Assembly (NCBI GenBank): GCA_964402115.1
Contig: CAYOBW010000129.1
Coordinates: 1-18,805 of the forward strand
Direction: 5' to 3'
DNA length: 18,805 nt
Origin: CAYOBW01 sp964402115
GTDB lineage: Bacteria; Verrucomicrobiota; Kiritimatiellia; UBA8416; CAYOBW01
The notes under the pieces are model-generated. The model had not been told where the DNA came from. It saw nothing but the letters and a program-made list of their open reading frames with translations, and ran no database searches. The position numbers and the translations under genes are program-made. Shown piece after piece: positions 1 through 7,888 of this stretch (positions are counted from its first letter, which is position 1; every line of letters starts with the position of its first letter).

Positions 1-2
1 CG

Positions 3-101
3 CCGGTGACAAACGTGCCGGTGATCTCGAACGGCGCCTGGCGCGTGCCCCTGGGCGTGACCGGCGGCAGCCGTGCCTATTACCGGCTGCGGGCGCAGTG
101 A
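3..101 (+). CDS. C-terminal fragment of an upstream protein
   Basis: An open frame enters from the left edge and ends at TGA 99-101. It encodes about 32 residues ending in GGSRAYYRLRAQ. An aromatic-rich YYRLR or FYRLR tail is a recurring C-terminus of secreted proteins in Verrucomicrobiota (family knowledge). The gap to the next gene is 51 bp on the same strand, so the two could be co-transcribed. Too little of the protein is present to say what it does. Confidence 0.55.
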   Translation, partial: PVTNVPVISNGAWRVPLGVTGGSRAYYRLRAQ

Positions 102-152
102 ACCAAGCCTGAAGCAGTTGGAAGACAGACAGATCTCAAGGAGCGTAACGAT

Positions 153-2930
153 ATGAGCACGCACCGGATCCTGGCCGTGCTGGCATTTGTGCCGACACTG
201 CTGATGGCCGCCGACGAACTCCGTGTGACCCTTTCGGACAAGGGCGCGGACATCTCCTGCGGCAACATGGGCGTCTTCACGCTGGCCTTTCCGCAATTGG
301 ACTGTGGCGATGGCCAGAAGCGGGAACCGATCGAGGCGCGCGTGGAGGGTGCCACCGCGACGCTGACGTACGCGGGCGGCGGTCACGTCACCGTCAGCGC
401 AGCCGCCGACAAGGTAGCGCTGACCTTCGGCGGCATGCCCGCCGCCCTCAAGGCGTTTTCGACCGAGTTCCTCATCCCTCCGCACTACAGCGAAGGCGGC
501 CGCTGGCGCACCGACGACAAGGACGGCGAGTTTTCCAAGCTGAAGCCCGCCAAACCCCACCTCTACCAGAACCACTCGCGTGGCTTCACGTTCTCCGATA
601 TCAACGGCAGGCGGCTCAGCTTCGCCCTGCCGGCATACACATACGTTCAGGTCCAGGACAACCGCGAGTGGAACTGGAATACCTTCTGGGTGCAATTCAA
701 GGTTCCATTCCTGCCGGAACGCAAGACGTACGAGTTTTCCGTGTCGCGGGACGCCAGCGCAGCCCGGCGCATGGTGCTGGTGGACCGGTTCGGGCAGACC
801 ACCCAGCGCGACTTCCCCGGCAAGGTCAAGGACGAGGCCGAGCTGAAGGCGGACGTGGCTGCCGAGACTGCGTACTATGCTGGCCTGACGCCACCGGCAC
901 GTAACCGGTTCGGGGGGCTGCCCGGCAGCGGTGCGAAGCTCGGCCTGAAGAAGAGCGGCTTCTTCCACGTCGAAGCCAGGAAGTCCGGCGGTCGCGACGT
1001 CTGGGTGCTGGTCGATCCCGACGGCGATGCGTGCTTCCACCTCGGCGTTTGTGGATTCGGCCCCAGCGACGATTACACCACTGTCGAGAACCGCACCGAC
1101 AGCTTCGAATGGCTGCCGCCCCACGACGGCGCCTTTGCCGCGGCCTGGCACCCGGACGGCTGGTGGAAGCCCCGCGCGACGTCGTTCTACAAGGCCAATG
1201 TGATTCGCAAGTACGGTGTCTATGACGACGAGGCGCACCTGTCCCGGCTGGTCGATCGCGTGCGCCGGCTGGGTTTCAACGCCGTGGGCGCTTTCTCCGG
1301 CGACTCGCCGGTCTTCGGCCGGAAGGGCTTGCCGCGCGTGGCCTCGCTGCCGCTCGGCGCCTGGACGCTGGGTCCCGCCATCCCGGGCGTGCGCGGCGTT
1401 TTCGACCCCTTCGACCCCAAGAACCTGGTTAAAATGGATGAGCTGTTCGCCAAGTCCGTGGCCGGGCAGGCGGGCGATCCACTCCTCATCGGCTACTTCC
1501 TCGACAACGAGCAGGCCTTCGAGGACATCTCCCGGGCCATTCCCGCGCTGCCGGGCAAGCACGCGTGCAAGCGCGCACTGGTCGCGATGCTGGCGGAGCG
1601 GTACAACAAGGACGTGGCGGCCTTCAACGCCGCCTGGGGACTCGAGGCCGAGTCGTTCGAGGCGCTGGCCGACCGTGGCTTGCCGCTGACCACCAAGGCC
1701 GCCTTCGCCGACATGCAGGCATTCACCGAGCGCCTACTCGACACCTACTATGGCGCCGTGGTCAAGACGTTCCGCGAGTATGACAGCAACCACATGCTCA
1801 TCGGCAACCGCTGGCAGCCCGGCACGGCCAACAACGAGACGCTTTGCCGCGTCGCGGGCAAGTACATGGACGTGATCAGCGTCAACTACTACACCTGCGG
1901 CATTGACGCGCCGTTTGTCCGCCGCCTCTACGAGTGGACCGGCCGCAAGCCGCAGCTGTGGAGCGAGTTCTACTTCACCGCCACCGGCGAGAGCAATGTC
2001 GCGCCGAGCAACAACGACATGGCCACGCAGCGGGAGCGCGGCCTGGCCTATCGCCATTACGCCGAGGGCGCCGCGGCGCTCGGTTTCGTGGTCGGGGTCG
2101 AGTGGTTCACCCTGATTGACCAGGCGGTGACCGGGCGCTTCTTCGAAGGGCTCAACGGCGAGCGCAACAACACCGGCCTCTTCAACGTCGCGGACCGCCC
2201 GTACCGGGCGCTGTTCGCGGAGATGGCCCGGACCCATGCCGCCGTCTACGATGTGTGGCTCGACGGCAAGGCGCCGTACCTCCTCGACAGCCCGCGCTTC
2301 AGCGGCAAGGCCGGCGGCGCCGTGCGCACGGTGTCGGCGGGGCGGCCCACGGCGCCCATGGCCGTGGACGGACAGCTCGCCGGCTGGCCGGGGCGCCCGG
2401 CGGAACGCATCGGCGCCGACCGCCTTGCCGCGGGTCGCGAGAGCGGCGGCGTGGAGGTGGCCTTCAAGGTGGCATGGGACGAGGCGGCGCTCTACCTGCT
2501 CGCGAATGTCACCGACCCCACGCCGATGCAGAACGAACAGGCGGGCGGCGAACTGTGGAACGCCGACGTGCTGGAGCTCTTCATCGGCAGCGAGAAACTC
2601 GACCAGGGCGGGGCGCTGCTCTTCACCGACCGCCAGGTTCTGCTGGGTGCGGGCCGGAACAACCAGACGCACGTCGTGAATGCCGCGACGCAGCCGGCCA
2701 TCGAGACTTCCGTCACCGCGGCCGTGGACGGCAAGGGCTACACGTTGGAGGCGGCGGTGCCCTGGCGTGCGTTGGACGTGACGCCGCGGGAGGGGCAGAC
2801 ACTGCTCTTCGACCTGGCGGTGGGCAACAGCGCGGATGGTCGTCAGCGCTCCAGCCAGCTGGTGTGGAACGGCGGACCGCGCAATTCGGCCGATCGCAGC
2901 GCCTGGGGCCGTCTGACCCTGGTGCCGTAG
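153..2930 (+). CDS. GH50-like (clan GH-A) glycoside hydrolase, beta-agarase-like, with C-terminal CBM9-like domain
   Basis: A secreted 925-residue enzyme probably cleaving beta-linked galactose-type polysaccharide. Residues 1-19 form a Sec signal (MSTHRILAVLAFVPTLLMA). A beta-sandwich-like region precedes a TIM barrel at about 250-700. The barrel has FDPFDPKN, GYFLDNEQ with probable acid/base E453, SNHMLIGNRW, and LWSEFYF with probable nucleophile E605. The later GVEWFTLIDQ and NTGLFN stretches are typical of GH50 agarases and related GH42-like enzymes. From about 725 to the end a CBM9/DOMON-like domain is seen (VDGQLAGWPG, WDEAALYLLANVTDPTP, NADVLELFIG). The start is set by AAGGAG at 138-143, nine bases before ATG. 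The gene converges on the lyase at 2963. Family placement is by motif only; substrate could be agar, porphyran or another galactan. Confidence 0.8.
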   Translation: MSTHRILAVLAFVPTLLMAADELRVTLSDKGADISCGNMGVFTLAFPQLDCGDGQKREPIEARVEGATATLTYAGGGHVTVSAAADKVALTFGGMPAALKAFSTEFLIPPHYSEGGRWRTDDKDGEFSKLKPAKPHLYQNHSRGFTFSDINGRRLSFALPAYTYVQVQDNREWNWNTFWVQFKVPFLPERKTYEFSVSRDASAARRMVLVDRFGQTTQRDFPGKVKDEAELKADVAAETAYYAGLTPPARNRFGGLPGSGAKLGLKKSGFFHVEARKSGGRDVWVLVDPDGDACFHLGVCGFGPSDDYTTVENRTDSFEWLPPHDGAFAAAWHPDGWWKPRATSFYKANVIRKYGVYDDEAHLSRLVDRVRRLGFNAVGAFSGDSPVFGRKGLPRVASLPLGAWTLGPAIPGVRGVFDPFDPKNLVKMDELFAKSVAGQAGDPLLIGYFLDNEQAFEDISRAIPALPGKHACKRALVAMLAERYNKDVAAFNAAWGLEAESFEALADRGLPLTTKAAFADMQAFTERLLDTYYGAVVKTFREYDSNHMLIGNRWQPGTANNETLCRVAGKYMDVISVNYYTCGIDAPFVRRLYEWTGRKPQLWSEFYFTATGESNVAPSNNDMATQRERGLAYRHYAEGAAALGFVVGVEWFTLIDQAVTGRFFEGLNGERNNTGLFNVADRPYRALFAEMARTHAAVYDVWLDGKAPYLLDSPRFSGKAGGAVRTVSAGRPTAPMAVDGQLAGWPGRPAERIGADRLAAGRESGGVEVAFKVAWDEAALYLLANVTDPTPMQNEQAGGELWNADVLELFIGSEKLDQGGALLFTDRQVLLGAGRNNQTHVVNAATQPAIETSVTAAVDGKGYTLEAAVPWRALDVTPREGQTLLFDLAVGNSADGRQRSSQLVWNGGPRNSADRSAWGRLTLVP

Positions 2931-2954
2931 CCCCGCCTCGGGAAAAGGCGGGGC
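2930..2954. terminator. Hairpin between convergent genes
   Basis: A perfect 9-bp stem (GCCCCGCCT with AGGCGGGGC) and a 7-base loop begins on the last base of the GH50-like stop codon and ends 8 bases before the lyase stop. There is no T-run on either side. It is probably a bidirectional terminator or RNA 3'-end protector for both convergent transcripts. Confidence 0.55.
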
Positions 2955-2962
2955 AACGGATG

Positions 2963-4234
2963 TCACCGCGTGCGGGTTTCCCCGGGGGCAAGGGCCGGCT
3001 TTCCGCTGTCCAGCCACAAGACCGGTTGGGTGATGGCATTGTTCCGGCGGATCTCGAACAGTGTCGGGTCCGGCGGCAAACGCCGCCAGAGCGCGAGGTA
3101 CGGCTCCTCGTCCAGCGCCAGGCCGGCGAACAACAGGCTCGACTGACGCACGGGCCAGGCCTCCCAGGCTTGCACATCCGGAGCGAGCGACCACTTCGCT
3201 TTGTCCGCCAGGAAGGGCTGAAGGTAGGCCATGGCCTTCCGCAGGCCCCGGCCATCCGCCAGTTCGAACTTCCAGAGATTGTCGTCCGGGGTGGAGAGCA
3301 GTTGGCAGAGCGAGGCCATGTTGTCGAGTTGAAAGATCGAATAGGCGTAGGGCTTGGTGCGTTTCAGCTCGGCGGGGAAGCTCCCGTCCTGCGCCATCTG
3401 TTGAGGGACGAACACCTCCTTGAACTGGCGACGGCATTCCGCGAGCAGCGCCTCGTTGTCGGTCAGGCGGCTGAAGGCCGCGACCTGGAGCCAGTAGGCG
3501 ACTGCGTGGTTGTTGGTGCGCTTGGCTTCGTCCTGACCCTTGGGGCTTGTGCGCAGCCACACGAGATAATCGCGGAACCACTGCTTCAGCTGCGTCTCGA
3601 GTTCCGGCGTGAGCGACCTGGAGCCCTTCAGCGCCCGGATGGCCAGGGGCGTTTCGACCAAGTGGAGCGTGTCGATGATGCCGATGCCGCGGGTGGGGGT
3701 GTCCTTCCCCACGATCGTCTGGGCATATGCCAGGTTGGGATTCATGCGCGTGGCCGGGTCCACGAAGAACACGTGGAGCCACTCAGCGGCCTTGGCCGCG
3801 TAGCGCTCCTCCCCCGTCACCCGGTACGCCGCCGCCAGCGCCGCGGTGACGTCGCGCATTTGCATCAGCGCAAGCCGATGCTCGTTAAAATTGCCCGGGT
3901 AGGACTGGCCATCGCGCTGCACGTAGGGCTTCCCGTCAGGCTTGTCGGGATTGGGCCAGTAGTAGTCGCTCATCGAAAAGAAGTCGTGGGGACCGCCCTC
4001 GCTCAGGGGGGCCGGGTGCTGCGTGATGCTGACAGGCGGCAGCGCCAGCGCCGCCTCGGCCGCCGCCAGAATGCGCGCCCGATCCTGCGCCACCACCCGT
4101 ACGACGGCCGGGTCGGCAGGCGCCACGTCCGTATACCGGGCCTGCGCGTTGCCGATCTTCACAACGCCTGCGCCCGACCACGCCAGCAGGGTCAGCCCGG
4201 ACACGGGGACGACCTGTTGTACCCGCCGCCACAT
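2963..4234 (-). CDS. Alginate_lyase-superfamily polysaccharide lyase (PL38/PL5-like)
   Basis: About 423 residues, an (alpha/alpha) toroid lyase that probably cuts uronic-acid polysaccharide (alginate, glucuronan or similar) by beta-elimination. Visible motifs are DYYWPNPDKPDGKPY and DGQSYPGNFNEHR in the N-terminal third. NNHAVAYWLQ follows, with Asn/His at 244/245 when counted from the first ATG at 4240. Y298 and Y300 in KPYAYSIFQLDN are candidate catalytic Tyr residues. This order matches the Alginate_lyase Pfam family, as in PL5 and PL38. The ATG at 4240 lies one base from the GGGAG box at 4242-4246, so the ATG at 4234, spaced 7 bases, is preferred. The N-terminus has a weak hydrophobic segment (VVPVSGLTLLAWSGAGV) that may be a signal peptide. 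It diverges from the GH39-like gene. The exact PL family and substrate are uncertain. Confidence 0.78.
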   Translation of the reverse strand: MWRRVQQVVPVSGLTLLAWSGAGVVKIGNAQARYTDVAPADPAVVRVVAQDRARILAAAEAALALPPVSITQHPAPLSEGGPHDFFSMSDYYWPNPDKPDGKPYVQRDGQSYPGNFNEHRLALMQMRDVTAALAAAYRVTGEERYAAKAAEWLHVFFVDPATRMNPNLAYAQTIVGKDTPTRGIGIIDTLHLVETPLAIRALKGSRSLTPELETQLKQWFRDYLVWLRTSPKGQDEAKRTNNHAVAYWLQVAAFSRLTDNEALLAECRRQFKEVFVPQQMAQDGSFPAELKRTKPYAYSIFQLDNMASLCQLLSTPDDNLWKFELADGRGLRKAMAYLQPFLADKAKWSLAPDVQAWEAWPVRQSSLLFAGLALDEEPYLALWRRLPPDPTLFEIRRNNAITQPVLWLDSGKPALAPGETRTR

Positions 4235-4241
4235 ATGCATG

Positions 4242-4246
4242 CTCCC
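4242..4246 (-). promoter_or_regulatory. Ribosome binding site deciding the lyase start
   Basis: GGGAG read on the minus strand. It is 1 base from the upstream ATG (4240) and 7 bases from the in-frame ATG at 4234, which supports the shorter protein. Confidence 0.5.
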
Positions 4247-4362
4247 GCCCCTTCTGCGTTTTTCATTACAGCGTCGCGTGCAGTATCCCTGCCGGCGGGC
4301 GCGGCGTCCATCTAAAGCTGCACAACTCCACGGCGCTCCCGAGCCGTCCCTGCGCCCGGAGC

Positions 4363-4487
4363 GCGCCCTGTCGCTCCGCTTGACGGCTCCACTCCGCGCC
4401 CGCTATGGTTGCTGCCCATGAAAGCGCTCCTTCAAGCCGGTTTCGGCGGGCGTGTACCCGCGCCGCCAGAAACGCGGTTTTTTATCA
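4363..4487 (+). repeat. Dispersed direct repeat, copy 1
   Basis: About 125 bp that aligns without gaps to 5901-6025 (offset 1538), with about 18 mismatches by eye (roughly 86% identity). The best conserved core is TCGCTCCGCTTGACGGCTCC and the following CCGCGCCCGCTATGGTTGCT. It lies in the divergent intergenic space and runs into the N-terminal coding frame of the GH39-like gene. It has no transposase and no clear terminal inverted repeats. It could be a MITE-like or REP-type intergenic element or a duplicated leader region. Confidence 0.75.
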
Positions 4488-5878
4488 GGTTGCTCAGCTT
4501 GGTTTTCGCCGTTAACGCGGGTGCTGCCGCGGAGCTGATCGTGGATTTCTCCCAGACCAACGGTGTCATCCGCCCGCTGCACGGCGTCAATCTGGGCCCG
4601 CTTTGTTATCGGGGGATGGTTGACCTGTCCGCGTATCATCGCGAGTTGGGACTGCCGCTCACCCGCCTGCATGATGTGGTGTGGGTGAATTACGATGCGG
4701 TGGACATCAGTTCGATCTTCCGCGACTTCCGTAATGATCCCGCGCAGGCCGAGAACTACGAGTTCGCCGCCACGGACGATTACCTCGCCGCCATCGTGAA
4801 GGCGGGATCACCCATCCTCTATCGCCTGGGCGAGAGCATTGAGCACACTCCGCGCAAGTACCGCGTACATCCGCCGAAGGACTTCGCCAAGTGGGCGGAC
4901 ATTTGCTGCGCCATTATCCGGCATTACAACGAAGGCTGGGCCGGCGGCTTCCGCCACAACATCCGCTATTGGGAAATTTGGAACGAACCCGAAAACCAGC
5001 CTGCCATGTGGACCGGCACCGACGACCAATACTTGAAACTATATGAGGTTACCGCCAAAGCCATCAAATCGCGTTGGCCGGACTTGAAGGTGGGAGGCCC
5101 GTCCCTCGGTTACACCGGAGAATTCAACGGCAACCAATTCAAGGCGGGTGATTTCCTGCTGCGTTTCTTGCGTCACTGCCGGGATCACCAGACGCCTTTG
5201 GATTTCTTTTCCTGGCACCGCTATTCCAAAGACCCGGCCGATTACGCCCGCCGAGCCAAGGCGATGCGGCAATTGCTCGATGAGCATGGGTTCACGAAGA
5301 CCGAGAGCCACTTCAACGAATGGAACTACCTGCCCAACGAAGACTGGCGGCCGCTGATGAAGGCGGGGCAGGGACTGATGCGCGAAGAATGGAGCGCCGA
5401 GATGCGCGGTCCCAAAGGAGCAGCCTTTGCGGCCTGGGCTTTAATGTCGTTGCAGGACGCGCCTGTGGACATGGCGAATTTCTACACAGCCGAGATCCAG
5501 ATGTTCGGCATGTTCAACTTCAACGGAGTGCCGCAGAAAACCTTCTATGCCTTCAAAGCCTTCCGCGCCTTGCTCGACACGCCGCGGCGCGTGCGAACGC
5601 CCGATTGCGAGGCTGGCCAGGTCGCCCTTTGCGCAGGCTTGAATTCCGAGAATTCCCGGGCTGCCGTTCTCCTCAGCAACTTCGACACCGACGGTGTTTC
5701 GCCTGAACTGAGGGTTCATCAGTTACCTTGGAGCGGGCAGACTGAGTTTGAGCTGTACCTCGTCGACGGCGGGCACGACCTCCAGTTGGCGCGGCGAGGA
5801 ACGTTAGGAGTTGACGGTCATCTGGCGTTGGCTGAGCTGATAGCACCTTCCGTGGCATTGTTGAAACTTTCGCCATGA
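4418..5878 (+). CDS. GH39-like (clan GH-A) glycoside hydrolase
   Basis: About 486 residues, probably a retaining exo-glycosidase of the xylosidase/iduronidase-like GH39 group. The barrel carries RLHDV near the start, YWEIWNEPE with acid/base E190, FFSWHRYSKDP, and TESHFNEWNY with nucleophile E301. A small beta-rich domain follows (AVLLSNFD, VALLKLSP) as in other GH39 proteins. The hydrophobic stretch FFIRLLSLVFAVNAGAAA just before the mature part looks like a signal core. It sits after about 20 unusual residues encoded by repeat copy 1. The first ATG is 4418; a TTG at 4409 is also in frame. Neither has a clear Shine-Dalgarno, so the true start may lie further in. The GH109 gene follows 156 bp downstream on the same strand. 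Substrate is unknown. Confidence 0.75.
   Translation: MKALLQAGFGGRVPAPPETRFFIRLLSLVFAVNAGAAAELIVDFSQTNGVIRPLHGVNLGPLCYRGMVDLSAYHRELGLPLTRLHDVVWVNYDAVDISSIFRDFRNDPAQAENYEFAATDDYLAAIVKAGSPILYRLGESIEHTPRKYRVHPPKDFAKWADICCAIIRHYNEGWAGGFRHNIRYWEIWNEPENQPAMWTGTDDQYLKLYEVTAKAIKSRWPDLKVGGPSLGYTGEFNGNQFKAGDFLLRFLRHCRDHQTPLDFFSWHRYSKDPADYARRAKAMRQLLDEHGFTKTESHFNEWNYLPNEDWRPLMKAGQGLMREEWSAEMRGPKGAAFAAWALMSLQDAPVDMANFYTAEIQMFGMFNFNGVPQKTFYAFKAFRALLDTPRRVRTPDCEAGQVALCAGLNSENSRAAVLLSNFDTDGVSPELRVHQLPWSGQTEFELYLVDGGHDLQLARRGTLGVDGHLALAELIAPSVALLKLSP
4458..4483 (+). terminator. Possible hairpin plus T-run inside repeat copy 1
   Basis: CCGCG (4458-4462) and CGCGG (4473-4477) can pair over a 10-base loop and are followed by six T. 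It lies inside the annotated N-terminus of the GH39-like gene. The arm is not conserved in repeat copy 2, so it may be accidental, an attenuator, or a sign that the gene begins downstream. Confidence 0.3.
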
Positions 5879-5900
5879 CCCGTGCAATGAGTGAGAGAAA

Positions 5901-6025
5901 GGGCCTTGTCGCTCCGCTTGACGGCTCCGCTCCGCGCCCGCTATGGTTGCTACCCACGGAAGCGCTCCCTCAGGCCGGTCCCAGCAGGCGTGTGCCCGCG
6001 CCGCCTGAAGAGCGATTTCTTATCG
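5901..6025 (+). repeat. Dispersed direct repeat, copy 2
   Basis: Second copy of the 4363-4487 element, same orientation, filling most of the gap between the GH39-like stop (5878) and the GH109 start (6035). It contains a perfect 6-bp inverted repeat CAGGCG (5985-5990) and CGCCTG (6002-6007) with an 11-base loop. It ends at the purine-rich box just before the GH109 start codon. Confidence 0.75.
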
Positions 6026-6034
6026 GAAGACTCC

Positions 6035-7609
6035 ATGAACACTACCCGTCGCGACCTCCTTAAAACCACCGCCCTCGGCGGCTTGGCCACCTCGCTTGGC
6101 GGCGTGCTCGGCGGCACGTCCCATGCCGCGGCCGCCACCGGTCTCGTGACCCTGCCCTCCGGGATCACCATTCGCCCGGACATCGTGAATCCGCGGCCGC
6201 GGCCGGCCGGTCAGAAGCCCGTCCATAAGCTGACCACCAAGGCGCTCGGCAAGGTCCGCGTCGCCCACATCGGGCTGAGTCGCGGCATGACCCACGTCAA
6301 CGACAGCCTCAATCTCGAGTTTGTGGAGGTGGTGGCGGTTTGCGACCTGCGCGAAAACCGCGCGAAAAGCGCCGCGGACCGCTGCGAGCAGGTTCGTGGC
6401 AAACGCCCCGCGGTCTACGGCGGCACCGAGCACATCTGGGAGCAAATGGTCGCGCGCGACGACATCGACGTCGTATACGTCTCCACGCCGTGGGCCTGGC
6501 ATGTGCCCATGGCCCTGGGCGCGATGGAGCACGGCAAGCACGCTTTCGTCGAGGTCTCCGCCGCCGTGACGGTGGACGATTGCTGGAAGCTGGTGGACAC
6601 CAGCGAGCGCACGCAGCGCCACTGTGTGATGCTGGAGAACTGCTGTTACGGAGAGAACGAGTTGTTCATCCTCAACATGGTCCGCGAGGGCGTCTTCGGC
6701 GAGTTGACCCATGGCGAGTGTGCCTACATCCACGATCTCCGGGGCATGCTGTTTGCGCTGGGCACCGAGGGCGACTGGCGGCGCGACTACCACTGGCAAT
6801 ACGACGGCAATCTCTATCCGACCCACGGTCTTGGGACGGTCGCGCAGTACATGGGACTCGGCCGCGGCGACCAGTTCAAGTTCCTCGTTTCCGTGAGTTC
6901 GCCGGAGAAGGGCCTGCACACGTGGCGCGATGGCCGCCACCCGAACGGCGGCAAACACGAGAAGGAAAAATACGTCTGCGGTGACATGAACACTTCGATC
7001 GTCAAGACCGAGCTGGGCCGCACGATCATGATCCAGCACGATGTGGTCAGCCCGCGGCCCTACAGCCGCATTAACGCGCTTTCCGGCACCGGCGGCACCT
7101 TTTTCGACTATCCGGCACGGCTGGCCATCAACGAACCCCGCAAGTACCGGCTCGATTCCGGCGGCTCGCACGAATGGTTGAGCGACAAGGACCTCGCCCG
7201 GATGCGCGAGCTGTTCACCCACCCGCTGTGGCGCAAACTGGCGGAACGCGCCAAGGGGGGCGGTCACGGCGGCATGGATTTCGTGATGAATTGGCGGCAC
7301 CTCGACTGCATCCGCCAGGGCATCACGCCGGATAGCGTGGTCTATGATGCCGCGGCATGGAGTTCGATCCTGGAAATCTCAGCACTGTCGGTCGCCACGG
7401 GCAGCATGCCGGTGGCCATCCCGGATTTCACCCGCGGTCTGTGGAAATCCATGGAGCCGCTCCCGGTCGCCTTCCAGGAGCCCCGCCGCGCCCTCGCCAT
7501 TCCGGCCAAGGTGGAGGAATGGACGCCCAAGGACTTGCAGGCCGACTGGGTGACCAAGACCTGGGACGTGAGCAAGGGCGTCACCGGACCCGGTGCATAC
7601 GGCTTTTAG
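6035..7609 (+). CDS. GH109-family NAD-dependent glycosidase (alpha-N-acetylgalactosaminidase-like), Tat-exported, cut short by an amber codon
   Basis: A 524-residue Gfo/Idh/MocA-fold enzyme of family GH109. Characterised members remove alpha-GalNAc by an NAD-dependent redox mechanism. The N-terminus has a twin-arginine signal (NTTRRDLLKTTALGG, RR at 5-6) ending near SHAAAA. The Rossmann start VRVAHIGLSRG is followed by MLENCCYGENELFILNM (Y205) and YHWQYDGNLYPTHGLG, where YPTH ends at H264 and probably holds active-site Tyr/His. GRTIMIQHDVVSPRPYSR and GGHGGMDFVMNWR are strong family signatures. ATG 6035 follows GGAAGA at 6025-6030; an upstream in-frame start at 5891 lies in the repeat and is rejected. 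After the GH109 core (about residue 470) comes EWTPKDLQ...TWDVSKGVTGPGAYGF, the beginning of a C-terminal domain interrupted by TAG at 7607-7609. Confidence 0.9.
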   Translation: MNTTRRDLLKTTALGGLATSLGGVLGGTSHAAAATGLVTLPSGITIRPDIVNPRPRPAGQKPVHKLTTKALGKVRVAHIGLSRGMTHVNDSLNLEFVEVVAVCDLRENRAKSAADRCEQVRGKRPAVYGGTEHIWEQMVARDDIDVVYVSTPWAWHVPMALGAMEHGKHAFVEVSAAVTVDDCWKLVDTSERTQRHCVMLENCCYGENELFILNMVREGVFGELTHGECAYIHDLRGMLFALGTEGDWRRDYHWQYDGNLYPTHGLGTVAQYMGLGRGDQFKFLVSVSSPEKGLHTWRDGRHPNGGKHEKEKYVCGDMNTSIVKTELGRTIMIQHDVVSPRPYSRINALSGTGGTFFDYPARLAINEPRKYRLDSGGSHEWLSDKDLARMRELFTHPLWRKLAERAKGGGHGGMDFVMNWRHLDCIRQGITPDSVVYDAAAWSSILEISALSVATGSMPVAIPDFTRGLWKSMEPLPVAFQEPRRALAIPAKVEEWTPKDLQADWVTKTWDVSKGVTGPGAYGF

Positions 7610-7846
7610 TTCCAGTACACCCAGGGGGCCCACCGCCTCGACTTCCGCAAGGTGGCCTTGCTCAGCGGCGGCGCGGTCGTCGCAAAAGACGACCGGCCGG
7701 GACACACGGGAACGGAAAACGTCCACACCCTCTACCGGTTCACCATTCCCAAACACACTCCCGGCGCGGCATACACCCTCCAGGCCGAGATCAAGGCCGA
7801 CGGCGGCACCGATTCCTACGGGGATATCCTGATGTGCAGGGAATAG
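7610..7846 (+). pseudogene. Remainder of the GH109 C-terminal beta-sandwich domain after an in-frame amber stop
   Basis: The 78 codons after TAG 7607-7609 stay open in the GH109 frame. They encode FQYTQGAHRLDFRKVALLSGG, TGTENVHTLYRFTIP, GAAYTLQAEIKADGGTDSYG and a natural-looking end at TAG 7844-7846. This is the conserved second half of a small galactose-binding-like domain found at the C-terminus of many secreted glycosidases. Its first half (TWDVSKGVTGPGAY) is in the GH109 protein. There is no ATG at its start; the first internal candidate is a TTG at 7652 with no good ribosome site. The likeliest reading is one gene with a nonsense mutation, a base-call error, or read-through, rather than a separate protein. 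Confidence 0.75.
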
Positions 7847-7888
7847 GCGGGGAGCCTGATCGGTGCTTCCGTCCCCCCTTGCGGGCGG

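Noticed and set aside
1734..3782. A 682-codon open frame on the minus strand opposite the GH50-like and across the lyase gene
   Set aside because: It is a product of GC-rich third positions in the real genes. Its protein is rich in Arg, Ala, Pro and His with no recognisable motif, and it conflicts with two well-supported genes.
5891..6034. N-terminal extension of the GH109 protein by 48 codons
   Set aside because: The extension is translated repeat sequence. A Tat signal and a purine-rich box mark ATG 6035 as the start.
7607..7609. TAG read as pyrrolysine
   Set aside because: No sign of pyrrolysine machinery or a methylamine methyltransferase context. A nonsense mutation, error or ordinary read-through is simpler.
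7652..7846. Independent 64-residue gene downstream of GH109
   Set aside because: It starts at a TTG with no good ribosome site inside a domain that is continuous with the GH109 frame.
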